Source of the DNA: Cylindrospermopsis curvispora GIHE-G1
GTDB taxonomy: Bacteria; Cyanobacteriota; Cyanobacteriia; Cyanobacteriales; Nostocaceae
Length of the DNA stretch: 64,000 nucleotides
Direction of reading: 5' to 3'
Assembly: GCF_014489415.1 (NCBI RefSeq)
Contig: NZ_CP060822.1
Coordinates: forward strand, 1,808,311-1,872,310
The translations under genes were made by a program, and so were the position numbers. Every line of letters starts with the position of its first letter. Within the stretch, counting starts at the first letter, position 1. The notes below the pieces were generated by a model, which saw nothing but the letters and a program-made list of their open reading frames with translations, was not told the DNA's origin and ran no database searches. This document shows positions 29,015 to 39,300 of the stretch, piece by piece.

Positions 29015-30433
29015 ATGAGTGTGAGGAAATCTGTGAGTAGTCAAAGAACATCAGCAGCGGGTAACAAACCAGTCAGAAGTAAATCCAGAAATAAAAACCC
29101 CAGGAGGTCAAAATCCGGGCGCTGGTTATTATTTGTGATAGGAATGGGGGGAATTGCAGTGCTATCGGGGTTAGCTGGAGCCCTATTAGCTGTTTCTGAT
29201 AGCACCCCCTTACAGCAAGCCAACCTCACCCCAGAGCAGGCTTCGGTTTTTGCCAGAAATCCCATTTCTGGTAATGGTTGGCAATTTTCTCAATTAACTC
29301 GCCCTGTGAATATTTTGGTCATGGGTATGAGTGTACTACCCCCCGATATCCAAAACCCACCTGACCACACCAAGAATTTGGGTTATTTACCCCAAGTTAA
29401 TTCCTTTGACGGTCTTTCAGATGTGATGCTCCTGCTCAAATTTGATCCCCAGACCAAAAAAATTGTCATGCTTTCTATTCCAAGGGATACCCGGGCCGAA
29501 ATTGAAGGGGTTGGCACAAAAAAGCTTAACTCTGCCAATGTGAATGGTGGACCGGCATTAACCGCTCAAGCTATTAGTAATCTTTTAGGTGGAGTGGCAA
29601 TTGATCGTTATATCCGAATTAATGTTTTAGGGGTAGGCAAATTAATTGATGCTTTGGGTGGGATAACAGTTTATGTCCCCAAAGATATGAAGTACCAGGA
29701 TGACTCCCAACATTTATATATTAATTTAAAAGCAGGTAAGCAACATCTTAGTGGTGACCAAGCACTACAATTATTGCGATTTCGCCATGACGCTTTAGGT
29801 GATATTGGCAGAATTCAACGGCAACAAATGGTACTGAGGGCGCTTTTTGAGCAAAGTGTGAATGGTGCAACCCTGGCCAGATTTCCACAGATTTTAGAAA
29901 CTATTAGGGAGCATATTGACACTAATCTGTCTATTGAAGAGTTAATAGCCCTGCTGGGTTTTGGCACGGGAACAAATAGGTCTAATATAGAAATGTTGAT
30001 GCTTCCTGGTAGATTTAGTGAAAACGGTAGATATGGTGCAAGTTACTGGATACCGGATCAACAGGCCATTGAAAAACTAGCGGTGAAAAACTTTGGTTTG
30101 GGAGCATCATGGATGGATACCCAGGAAACCATTGACCCTTCCAGATTACGCATTGCTATTCAAGATAGCACGGGAGAAGGACAATCGGTTAGGGGTCTAA
30201 TTAATACTTTACAACAAGCTGGATATGTGAATGTTAGTCGCGTTTCTCGTGGTGCGGGGGAACCGCTGGAAACAACCCATATTGTGGCCCAACAGGGTGA
30301 TAGTAACAGTGCGGAGTCTGTTCGTCAGGTTTTGGGTTTTGGTGAGGTACGGGTAGAAAGCACTGGTGATATTGGTTCTGACATTACTATTCAAGTGGGG
30401 AGGGATTGGTTGCGAAAGTCACAGGAATTTTAG
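29015..30433 (+). CDS. LytR-CpsA-Psr (LCP) family protein with LytR_C domain
   Basis: 472 residues. A basic N-terminus of about 40 residues is followed by one transmembrane helix (about 40-60), which anchors the enzyme with its catalytic part outside. The LCP domain covers about 95-330, with 'SDVMLLLKFDPQTKKIVMLS' continuing into 'SIPRDTRAEI' (the arginine-aspartate signature), 'LNSANVNGG' and 'RFRHDALGDIGRIQRQQ'. A LytR_C domain occupies about 365-465. LCP enzymes transfer undecaprenyl-linked glycopolymers to peptidoglycan, so a role in sheath or capsule attachment is likely. An R1 repeat begins at the last base of its stop codon. Confidence 0.88.
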   Translation: MSVRKSVSSQRTSAAGNKPVRSKSRNKNPRRSKSGRWLLFVIGMGGIAVLSGLAGALLAVSDSTPLQQANLTPEQASVFARNPISGNGWQFSQLTRPVNILVMGMSVLPPDIQNPPDHTKNLGYLPQVNSFDGLSDVMLLLKFDPQTKKIVMLSIPRDTRAEIEGVGTKKLNSANVNGGPALTAQAISNLLGGVAIDRYIRINVLGVGKLIDALGGITVYVPKDMKYQDDSQHLYINLKAGKQHLSGDQALQLLRFRHDALGDIGRIQRQQMVLRALFEQSVNGATLARFPQILETIREHIDTNLSIEELIALLGFGTGTNRSNIEMLMLPGRFSENGRYGASYWIPDQQAIEKLAVKNFGLGASWMDTQETIDPSRLRIAIQDSTGEGQSVRGLINTLQQAGYVNVSRVSRGAGEPLETTHIVAQQGDSNSAESVRQVLGFGEVRVESTGDIGSDITIQVGRDWLRKSQEF

Positions 30434-30464
30434 GGCGATTGCGAAGCACTCCCTACTGGAGATG
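30433..30464. repeat. R1 palindromic repeat copy
   Basis: Reverse-orientation copy (GGGCGATTGCGAAGCACTCC...) starting at the last base of the LCP stop codon and ending 25 bp before the next ATG. It marks the left border of the BREX island. Confidence 0.7.
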
Positions 30465-30488
30465 ATTAATACTGAGGGACTTTACTAA

Positions 30489-31652
30489 ATGACTGACTAT
30501 AGAGAAGAAATCATATCTGGAGAATCGGAAGAACTGGAATTTAAACGCTCCACCTCTCTACTAAAAGAAGCCACCCAGACTCTATGTGCTTTTGCTAATC
30601 ACAAAGGCGGCGTACTGTACTTTGGTATATCCGATGACGGAACCGTGGTTGGACAGATGGTAAGTAATGACACATTAAAAAACATTGCTAATACCATTAA
30701 GCTCAACACAGATCCCAAATTGTATCCCCAAGTGGAAAAAGTGGAGATTGAAGGCAAATCTTGTATTCGGGTATGCATTGAGCAGAGCCCATTAAAACCC
30801 CATGTTGCCTATGGTAGACCCTATATCCGGATTGGCCCCACCACCCAGCAGTTGGATCAGGAGCAGTACCGAATCCTGCTTCAGCAAAGAACCAACGGTT
30901 ATGGCTTTGATTTCCAGCCTTGTCCTGGTGCCACTTTAGCAGATATAGATGAAACAAGCGTGCAAAGGTTCATGGAAACAGCCAATGTTGTGCGTGACTT
31001 CAATCAGAATCTCTACCTACCAGTTGATCAGGTTATGGAAAAGCTGGATCTAGTCAAGAATGGCATAGTTAGCAATGCAGCAGTGCTTCTTTTTGGAAAA
31101 AACCCCGCCCGCTTCTTTTTGACCCATTATGAGGTCAAGGTTGCAAGTTTTCCTACAGATACGGGTTATGATGAGATGACAAATAATCATGAGTACACAG
31201 GTAATTTACTCGATACCTTTGGCAAGTCCATGGATTTCCTTTTGGGTAGCATAAGGAAATCCTATGGGAAGGGCGAACAACAAGGTGTTGAAATTCTTGA
31301 ATTCCCCAGGTTGATGCTGCGGGAGGCGTTGGTCAATCTGATCGCCCACCGAGATTACCGTATGGATGTTAAATCCACCATCGAAGTCAGACCCTCGTTT
31401 ATTCTTTTCTACAACCCTGCTCAACTGTTTACGCCTACTATTACTATTGACGCTCTCAAGCGGCACCATCCATCCAGACCTGGTAATAAATTAATCGCCA
31501 GAGTGTTTTATATGATGGGTTTGTTTGAGAACTGGGGTGGGGGCACACTCAAGATTATTGAAAGTGCTAGAGAAAGCACGGGTATAGACCCAGAGTTTGC
31601 CTTTGAAAATGGCATGTTTTCCTTGAAGATTTATCGAAAACCAGCCAGCTGA
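30489..31652 (+). CDS. AlbA_2/Schlafen-type ATP-binding protein next to BREX
   Basis: 387 residues. The N-terminal 130 residues are an AlbA_2 (Schlafen-like) domain: 'ESEELEFKRSTSLLKEATQ', 'AFANHKGGVLYFGISDDGTVVG' (read from residue 35) and 'PHVAYGRPYIRIG'. The C-terminal half resembles the GHKL-type ATPase part of so-called RecG-like transcription regulators: 'LREALVNLIAHRDY' (about 280) and 'FENWGGGTLKII'. Such proteins frequently sit in defence islands. The stop codon is separated by one base from the brxL stop on the other strand, so it is a tail-to-tail neighbour of the BREX operon. A sensor, regulator or independent toxin-like role are all possible. Confidence 0.75.
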   Translation: MTDYREEIISGESEELEFKRSTSLLKEATQTLCAFANHKGGVLYFGISDDGTVVGQMVSNDTLKNIANTIKLNTDPKLYPQVEKVEIEGKSCIRVCIEQSPLKPHVAYGRPYIRIGPTTQQLDQEQYRILLQQRTNGYGFDFQPCPGATLADIDETSVQRFMETANVVRDFNQNLYLPVDQVMEKLDLVKNGIVSNAAVLLFGKNPARFFLTHYEVKVASFPTDTGYDEMTNNHEYTGNLLDTFGKSMDFLLGSIRKSYGKGEQQGVEILEFPRLMLREALVNLIAHRDYRMDVKSTIEVRPSFILFYNPAQLFTPTITIDALKRHHPSRPGNKLIARVFYMMGLFENWGGGTLKIIESARESTGIDPEFAFENGMFSLKIYRKPAS

Positions 31653-31653
31653 C

Positions 31654-33672
31654 CTAATCTACGGACAAGGCTTTAAATACAGCATCAACAGGGTCAGTGT
31701 AAAACGAAGTTTGGAATTTGGCAAACAATTCAGGAGGAACACTGGCAATATCTACTGCGCTGCTCATGGGTAAAAGAATACGTTTAGCACCAGCATCAAA
31801 TGCTACTTGTAAACTAGTAGCTAGGTTACTGACTGGTGTAATAGTACCACCTAGGGTCATTTCTCCCAAAATGACTAGTTGGGCTTGAAGACTGCGTTTA
31901 AGAGTGGCGGAGCATAATGAGATGAGTAGAGCTAGTCCACTTTCTTGGGGAATTCCACTACCTTGCAGGTCTATTATTTGTAACAAAAAGTCCCAGTTAG
32001 TGGGAATAATACCGCTGCTCACTCGTTGGGAGTTGGCTTTAAAATAGTTCATGGCTATGTTTAAACTATCTTTGATTTTGGATGTGTTGGCCATTCCTGT
32101 GCGAGTTAGTTTACCGTTACCTATGACTGTTTGTAATTCCAGTTTGAAAGCGCCAATTACATTGCTATCTGTGGGACTGATGAAGTGAAGGTGACCGGGA
32201 TTTAAAATATCTGGACTAATTAGGGTTGCTGCTCCCTGTTCTGGAACCGAAACAAACTGCTCTTCCATTGTTTCCAAATCAATGTAGCTAAAATGCACAT
32301 CATAAAATTCCATGCCACCAATTTTTTTCAGCTGCTCTTTGATTCGCCTCCTTACTTTTAGGGCATATATTAAAGCATCCCGTACATCTTCCTTACTAAA
32401 TGAGCCATCGGGAAAAATTAGTTTTAGCATGCCTGAAACTGTTTTGCGCACTGCTTGCACGTCTCTTTGTTTTAGATTATTACCAAGACGAAAGTATTTA
32501 TCTAAGACATCAGCAAAACTACGTTTACGCATTTCCCGCAGCCATTCAGCTAAATAATCTACTATAAAACCATATTGATTGGTAAAGTTCTCCGGACTAA
32601 ATTTGGGTACCTCCCACCCTGGTATATAGGCGTGAAATCGGTCAAAAAATGCCGTGTCTATCATCGCTTGGGGAAAGGGTGCCAGCAGATGAGATGTTTT
32701 AACTAGGGATTCTACGCTATGATCAATGTTACCCACAAATACCATAGAAGCATTGGCACTAATTTCCGCTTTTCCTCGTGCGAAAGAGCCCGATGCCATA
32801 TAATCTTTCATAATCTGCACACCATCATTATCATGAAAGCTGATTCCCGCAACTTCATCAAAAGCTACTACGTCGAATAAACCCACTAGTCCAATTCGAC
32901 GGGTGGACATGTTGTAAAACAAATTGGCTACTGTGGTTTTACCTCCCGAAATCAGGATAGAATTGGGAGAAACTTCCTTATAAACATGAGACTTACCCGT
33001 GGAGCGAGGTCCCAGTTCACAACTATTATAGTTGTTCTCGCACAAAGGTATCAATCTAGCTAGTAAGTGCCATTTTACTTCTTCTTTGAGGGTAGTTGGC
33101 TCAATTCCTGTGGATCTGATTAGAATATCAATCCATTCACTACGGGTAAAAGCTGAACGGGTACTAAATAGTTCCTCCATGTCTATTGTGGGCATTTGTA
33201 CTGGTTTTAAACTACCCACAATAAAAGGGCTTGGTTTTGCTCCTGCTTCATACTCTAGTTGTAAAATGCACCAAATTCCACTACCCAATAACTTGGAGTT
33301 GGTTTTGACAATCTCCGGACCTATGACTAGATTTTTTAGGCCTAGATTGGTTAATGTTCCCTGGTAAATATCATTCTTTTCATTTAATATGACGCTAACT
33401 TGATCTATAACTGTAAAACGTCCTAACTCCCTAATTTTAGACTTTACTAGTTCTGCTTCATCTGGACGTACATAGTTTTGGGCAAGAATCTTTTTTACTC
33501 GCTCTACCCCTTCCTCAATAGTAGTTTCATCATCGGTAGCACAGTACATACCCAATAAATATTCCAACACATAAACGGGTACATTAGCACCTTCCTTAAT
33601 ACGCTTGGTTAAATCCTTACGTACAACTTTTCCAGGATAATGGGTGTTAAGTTTGTGATTGAGGTCGTGCAT
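31654..33672 (-). CDS. brxL: BREX protein BrxL
   Basis: Last gene of the BREX operon. With start ATG 33672 ('MHDLNHKLNTHYPGKVVRK') it has 672 residues; an earlier ATG at 33714 would overlap pglZ. AAA+ core: Walker A 'GPRSTGKSH' (about residue 223), Walker B 'VVAFDEVAG' (about 268). The C-terminal region (about 560-665) is homologous to the Lon protease domain, 'VILGEMTLGGTITPVSNLAT', but the dyad looks lost: the GPSAG serine motif is replaced by 'PQESGLAL', and the lysine after 'GGL' is alanine. That agrees with the view of BrxL as an MCM-like DNA-binding motor rather than a protease. It defends against phage together with the other Brx proteins. Confidence 0.9.
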   Translation of the reverse strand: MHDLNHKLNTHYPGKVVRKDLTKRIKEGANVPVYVLEYLLGMYCATDDETTIEEGVERVKKILAQNYVRPDEAELVKSKIRELGRFTVIDQVSVILNEKNDIYQGTLTNLGLKNLVIGPEIVKTNSKLLGSGIWCILQLEYEAGAKPSPFIVGSLKPVQMPTIDMEELFSTRSAFTRSEWIDILIRSTGIEPTTLKEEVKWHLLARLIPLCENNYNSCELGPRSTGKSHVYKEVSPNSILISGGKTTVANLFYNMSTRRIGLVGLFDVVAFDEVAGISFHDNDGVQIMKDYMASGSFARGKAEISANASMVFVGNIDHSVESLVKTSHLLAPFPQAMIDTAFFDRFHAYIPGWEVPKFSPENFTNQYGFIVDYLAEWLREMRKRSFADVLDKYFRLGNNLKQRDVQAVRKTVSGMLKLIFPDGSFSKEDVRDALIYALKVRRRIKEQLKKIGGMEFYDVHFSYIDLETMEEQFVSVPEQGAATLISPDILNPGHLHFISPTDSNVIGAFKLELQTVIGNGKLTRTGMANTSKIKDSLNIAMNYFKANSQRVSSGIIPTNWDFLLQIIDLQGSGIPQESGLALLISLCSATLKRSLQAQLVILGEMTLGGTITPVSNLATSLQVAFDAGAKRILLPMSSAVDIASVPPELFAKFQTSFYTDPVDAVFKALSVD

Positions 33673-33694
33673 GGGGGGAGCTGGGTAAGGTTTA

Positions 33695-36313
33695 TTAAAA
33701 GTCGCCAAAATCATTGGCAATTCCGAGACTAATTCTCCATTTTTCTTTGACCAGTTCAGTTTGGTCTTCTTGATCTTTGATAATTAAGTAGCCTTCCGTG
33801 GGTGGAGAACTTGTGGTTATTAATAATCTTATCTCCATTTCTCGCTCTTGGATATGGGGACTAGTGCTATCTAGGTTGGTGGTGTACTCATCCGTAATTT
33901 GAATATTACTTTGAAGGTCATACATGGCAACTGTAATTTTACGGGGACGCCATCTTCCTTGTACTGGCTCAGTTTGTAGTATTCTGACGGTAAATCGGTT
34001 ATTGCTGACTCTTTTGTTAGTGCCAATTGTTTCTACTTCTACTTTGCGCGGTAGTCCTTCGTCACCTTTGGCTGATTTTTGCTGATAATAGATTACGGGG
34101 ACGCAAATTTCCTGTAGGGATGCTCCTCCATGAACAAATCTTGCTCCTCCTCCCTGCACTGCAAATCTTAATGTCCCTCGGGGAACCGCTGCAAATACTT
34201 CCTCTTGAACATAGGGGAGTTTAAAATTCTGTAGGGTGTTATCATTCAGTTGTTTACTTGTTAGTAGATAACGACGTGTTTTCTCTAAGATACATTGGTC
34301 CGATGGCATGACCAGTTTATCTCTTGGTTCAAGCCCAGGTCTTTGATATAAGAATCCATGGTCTGCTGTAATAATAACATTTTTTCCATTCAGGGAATTA
34401 CAAATTTTTTTGACTAGTCTTAACAGGTCTTCAATAGCTGTTTGACAAGCCGAAAAAACATGAGATTCACTAGATGCTTGGTCACCAATGGCATCAATTA
34501 CATTGTGATATATATAAATTAGTCTGTTGGGTTGTACTATTTTTTTGGCGTTTTCCGTATTCTTTGTTAATAGCTCTTTAGCTTCTATCACTTTTGCTTG
34601 TACAGAGCTGTTTTGATTTAGTACGTTTTCCCTAGTCTTACTGCTTTTCGTACTCATGCTATCTACTAACACATCCTCACTATTTGGTATTAATTCCAAC
34701 TTAGATCCGGGTAGAAGAGCTGCCATTCCTAGACGGGTAATACTGGGTAAAACACCGAGAACTGGTTCTATTTGGATTTCTCCTCGTAACTTCTGTTGGA
34801 TTATTTCTACCAGTTCTTTGGCTACCTCATAGCGAAAAGCATCAGAAATAATAACAAATACTCTTTCTTTGTTATTTCGTTGCAGAATGGGTAACACATA
34901 TCTACGGAAGAATCGCTGTTGGGGGGGGATATCCCTTAGTTCCCAGTTGCTATTCTTGCTGAGAACATTAGACCAGGAGGAACCGAGATTTTCCAAAAAC
35001 CATTGGGTATAAAAGTTGTCTATATCTTCCATTAGTTCTTTAATAATATCCCCTAAAGATTGAGTACTGGCTAAAATGAAGTGGCGATATTCTTGGTCGA
35101 ACTTATATAGTTTTTCCGTATATTCTTGAAATAGAGGTTTGGGAGTTGACTCAAATCCTTTTGGATATTGTTGTTGTATTTCCCAAAGTGCGATCGCTGA
35201 TTCTAGAGCTTGATAGACATATTTGTATTTAGAGTACCAAATCAACTCGGAACGAGGTTTTAACCATTGTTTCCAGGATTTTACTTCTAGGGGTACAGTT
35301 TCTGGAAGGGAGATTTGTGCAAAAGCAGTGCGGAGGGTTTTTACACAACTACGAATTAACACTTGGTCTATCACTTCAAAACTAGCAGATCTGTATAGAA
35401 TCTCTGGTGGTTCATTTTCGATGAGGTCAAATATTTGTAATTGTTCGCTAATTTCTTCACTGAGTTTTTGCCAACCTTCGCGATGTTTATCATCGCGCAT
35501 CCACTGGTCTATGAATGAGTAGGCTCGTTGTCCTGGTTTGATAATTTTATCTGCTATTTTTTCAGTTAATGGTGATTCTTTAATTAGGGTTCGTGAAGAT
35601 GGGGTATTTAAGGATATACTAAAATGGGTAATGAGCAGATGGGTGAATAGCTTATTTAGGCTAGGAGTATTAGATGAGAAACCAGTGTATTCTTCTACCA
35701 CATCCCAAAAAGCTTGAGCGGAAACAAATCGCACAATATCTTGCCAGATAGGGTTATCAGACTCTAATAATCCTTTTAGTAATACTTCACGAATTAAAAG
35801 ATTACCATCAGGAACTTTTAAATTGACTAAAACCGAAAGCATGGCCAGTAGTAGTCCTTTTTCTTCCGTGTCGGGAGAAATAGCCATGGATTGTAAATGA
35901 CCTATCCGCTTTTTACAATTAAAGAATTTTTTGAGATATTGGCGAATAGTCTCTTCTAAAGAGCGATCGCGTAGACCCAGGTCAGCATAAATTAGAGCTG
36001 CTGGGTCAGCGGAGAAGGTTAAACTGCTTTTTTCGATATCTAAGAGCCAGTTGTCTTGGGGTTCCGGTGGAGGAAAGGGGGCATAAAGTAAGAAATTTTG
36101 CTCAGGTTCTTCAATAAAGAGACGATATTTAAGAGTGAATGGGGTGTCACCCAGTTGAATTTTTTTGACATCATTTATTTCTAACTCCTCAAAAATACTG
36201 ACAAATTGCCCATCTGGGTCATACCAAAATACAACTCGTCTTTGGTGGTGAGGCCAACGGGAATCTTCTTGAAATAGATTTTGCAGTAGGTTTTTGATAC
36301 GTGTGATGTTCAT
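33695..36313 (-). CDS. pglZ: BREX phosphatase-fold protein PglZ
   Basis: 872 residues, the usual size for type I BREX. The alkaline-phosphatase superfamily core is seen as 'RVFVIISDAFRYEVAKEL' (residue about 482, metal-binding Asp), 'IYIYHNVIDAIGDQ' (about 605) and 'NVIITADHGFLYQRPG' (about 644, Asp-His metal ligands). The N-terminal 450 residues are helical and variable, and a beta-rich C-terminal domain of about 130 residues ends the chain. PglZ is required for BREX defence in tested systems. Its gene starts 19 bp after pglX and lies directly before brxL. Confidence 0.93.
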   Translation of the reverse strand: MNITRIKNLLQNLFQEDSRWPHHQRRVVFWYDPDGQFVSIFEELEINDVKKIQLGDTPFTLKYRLFIEEPEQNFLLYAPFPPPEPQDNWLLDIEKSSLTFSADPAALIYADLGLRDRSLEETIRQYLKKFFNCKKRIGHLQSMAISPDTEEKGLLLAMLSVLVNLKVPDGNLLIREVLLKGLLESDNPIWQDIVRFVSAQAFWDVVEEYTGFSSNTPSLNKLFTHLLITHFSISLNTPSSRTLIKESPLTEKIADKIIKPGQRAYSFIDQWMRDDKHREGWQKLSEEISEQLQIFDLIENEPPEILYRSASFEVIDQVLIRSCVKTLRTAFAQISLPETVPLEVKSWKQWLKPRSELIWYSKYKYVYQALESAIALWEIQQQYPKGFESTPKPLFQEYTEKLYKFDQEYRHFILASTQSLGDIIKELMEDIDNFYTQWFLENLGSSWSNVLSKNSNWELRDIPPQQRFFRRYVLPILQRNNKERVFVIISDAFRYEVAKELVEIIQQKLRGEIQIEPVLGVLPSITRLGMAALLPGSKLELIPNSEDVLVDSMSTKSSKTRENVLNQNSSVQAKVIEAKELLTKNTENAKKIVQPNRLIYIYHNVIDAIGDQASSESHVFSACQTAIEDLLRLVKKICNSLNGKNVIITADHGFLYQRPGLEPRDKLVMPSDQCILEKTRRYLLTSKQLNDNTLQNFKLPYVQEEVFAAVPRGTLRFAVQGGGARFVHGGASLQEICVPVIYYQQKSAKGDEGLPRKVEVETIGTNKRVSNNRFTVRILQTEPVQGRWRPRKITVAMYDLQSNIQITDEYTTNLDSTSPHIQEREMEIRLLITTSSPPTEGYLIIKDQEDQTELVKEKWRISLGIANDFGDF

Positions 36314-36332
36314 GTGTTCATTTTCGTCTCTC

Positions 36333-39300
36333 TCAATTTTTCCATTGTGATGCTTTTTCTAAGTCAGCAATTTTAAGGTCAGTGCCCTCATAGACTAGTC
36401 CTTTGAATTGACAGTAGTTATATGCTACACCATCATCTAAGTCTAGTTTAATTCGAGCATCAGCTAAATGTTGCAGTTTTTCTTGATATTCTGCTAGTTC
36501 TGACTGTTGGTCTTGTAATTCTTTGAGACGCTTGGTGGCAATTTTTTTATCTGCATTGTTAGTGCTGATTTCCAGTTGTTTTTGATATTTAGTGATTTCT
36601 CCTTGGAGTTTGATTTGTAATTCTAGGACATAGTCTGTGCGCATACGGGAAAGGGTATCTTCCTGGTAGCGGTGTAAATAGATTAAGGCATTAAAGGCTC
36701 GTTTTTTCCCGCTAGTGAATAACCAGTATATGGGGCGTTTTTTATAGGTTTGGATATGGTCGGAGATAAATTCTTGTAGGAAGTAGCGTCGGATCCGTTC
36801 TCGTGGACTTTCTGAGTTTTTGATGGTGAGGGTGTCAGCAATGAATTTGAGGTTTGCACTCAGGTTATTTGGATCCCAGGCAATTTGCAGGAATTCTTCA
36901 AAACGAGTAAGGATGTCATTGGGGAAGTAGGTTTGATCTGTGATGGGGATTATGGCATCATTACTAGCTGGGAATTTTTGGTGTAGGGATGGGTCGAATT
37001 TGCTTCCAGCGTGAATGATTCCGGGTTTGTCAAGGCTATATCTACCCATGATACAGCCAATTATGTAGGAAATGAGGGAGCGCATATCTCGTTGTGGGTC
37101 TGCGCGGTGGATGGTGACTTGGTCTTCTGGGACTTCTGGTGTGAGTTCTGTTTCTAGTCCGTAGGATTTTATCCAGTATCGGTTATTTTCTTCTTCTAGC
37201 AGTTGGAGTTGTCGAAATGCGGTTTCTGTGCGGTTTTGCCAATTGGTGAAGGATGTGGATATATTGGGGGAGTTTTCTCGCAGCAAGGGGTGGGTTTGGA
37301 AGTCCCAGGAGGTTTCAAAGTTATCCCAGTCTTCTCGAGCAATGTTAATCGCTTGTTCTATGGATTGATTAAAAACACTATCTTGTAGGGAGGTAATAAT
37401 AGGTAGGTTAGCAACATTTCCTACTTGAAAACTAACAGTAGGATTCATGATTTCCATAAAATTGGCAATGACTTTACTGCATAGGAGTCCCACTAGGTTA
37501 ATGATTATTTGAGAGTGCGGGAATATGGAAGATCCTTTAACATCAAAAATAAATCCTTTGGGCGAATATCTAACCGAAAAATATGAGGAACTTACGGATG
37601 ACCAAGTTATACTTTCTTGAAAATATTTATCTGTGTTTTGGGGACGGGATCTAGCTTTTAGTCCATGTTCAGTGCCAAAATTACGAATCTCGAAACCATC
37701 ATTTTCCCAATTAACAACATATTCCTGATTGCCATACCATTTTCTAAATTCCCCGCCTTTATTATAGGGAAACCATTTTTTTCCAGATTTTTTTGCCGCT
37801 TCTCGGCTATCTAATCCAAAACCTATATTATTAATGTTAACTTCTGTCCATAATCTCAGAAATCTATCATTATTACCAGTTTGCAGTCCAACACATGGGT
37901 TAGCAATATCATTCAGGGGTTTGGATTGTTGAAAAATCTCTAAAATCTTATCACTCACCCAATAGGCGATCGCACTTCCTGGAATTTTGGAGAAATTGAC
38001 TTGATTAACTCCAGAATACCGATGTTTATTACTAATAAAGTTCCGCCGTTTGAGTTCAGAATCATTATAATCAACTAAACGGATATAAGTAGCTCTGTCA
38101 TTTATAGGTTCTTTTTTATTAACAATAAAAGCTGTTGACTGAACAACTTCGCCACCAATCTCGGGAAAAGTTCGTGATCCCAGGTGAAGCATCGAACTAA
38201 TAGTATAGTTACTTAAAAAATATTTTCGTAATTCTTCATAGGTACTTAAAAACATCCATGACTGCTGATTAATTGCAGACATAAATCCATAATTTTCCGT
38301 CATTTCTATGGTTCGTTCCATGAAACATGCAAATAAATCACCTTTACTCTTTGTGTAAAATTTATCGACAAAAGTTTTAATTGTCAAGTTAAAACTCCTA
38401 TTCCCCATATAAGGAGGATTTGCCACCACCACCCAATACTGATTACTCAATAATTCAGCCTGATCAACTAAATGACGTAAAAAAACAACAAATTCCTGTT
38501 GAAAAAGAGGATTATCCAATGCTAAATCTGCCAATTGCTTTCTCAAAATCGTGCCATTAAAAGATGGCGGGGTAATCAAACTCCCTAAATTATCTGCATC
38601 AGAAAAAGCCTCCATTAAAGGTTGCCAATCCTTCTCAACAACCCCTTGTATGGCTGGTAACTTATACCCCCGTGTACAGCGCACAGTTTTAATATTCAAA
38701 GTAGGAGCATTTTTAAAAACACGCTTATTTATAGCCCTTGCCTTCATTAAAACTGCAAAACTTGCTAACTGTACAGCTCTTTCATCTATGTCCAATCCAT
38801 ACAAATTATGAGTTAAGATCAGTCCGGGAATATCCTTTTCCAAATATCCCTGCTCCTTATAAATTTCCACCAACAAATCGAAAGCATAGACCAAAATATG
38901 TCCACTCCCACAAGCTGGATCAATTACTGTTAACTCCTCCGGTGTTAAAGGAATTCCTGGACTTACCTTCTTGAAACTGGGGGGTGTTGGGTTCAATAAT
39001 CCCAACAATGGAGCTGTGTCCCCTGATTGTTCTTCCCCACCCCTGATTTTCTCACCCTCCAAATAATAGGGCATTTTTTCCCGTAAATTTGATTGGGGGT
39101 GGTTTTCTAACCATAACCTGCCTAAACTATTTTCTACCATATACTGCACAATCCAACGAGGTGTGAATAGTTGGGTTGCTGCTGGTATATCCTTAGCTTC
39201 TATCTTAGATTTGGCTCCAATTACCTGGTCTTTGCGCTCAGAAATATAAAATTGATATAGCCATCCCACTATTTCTATATCTTCCCAATCTTCCTGGGCA

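Noticed and set aside
32312-32557. Plus-strand open frames within brxL, pglZ and pglX
   Set aside because: They overlap genes with clear domains and have no ribosome sites or recognisable products.
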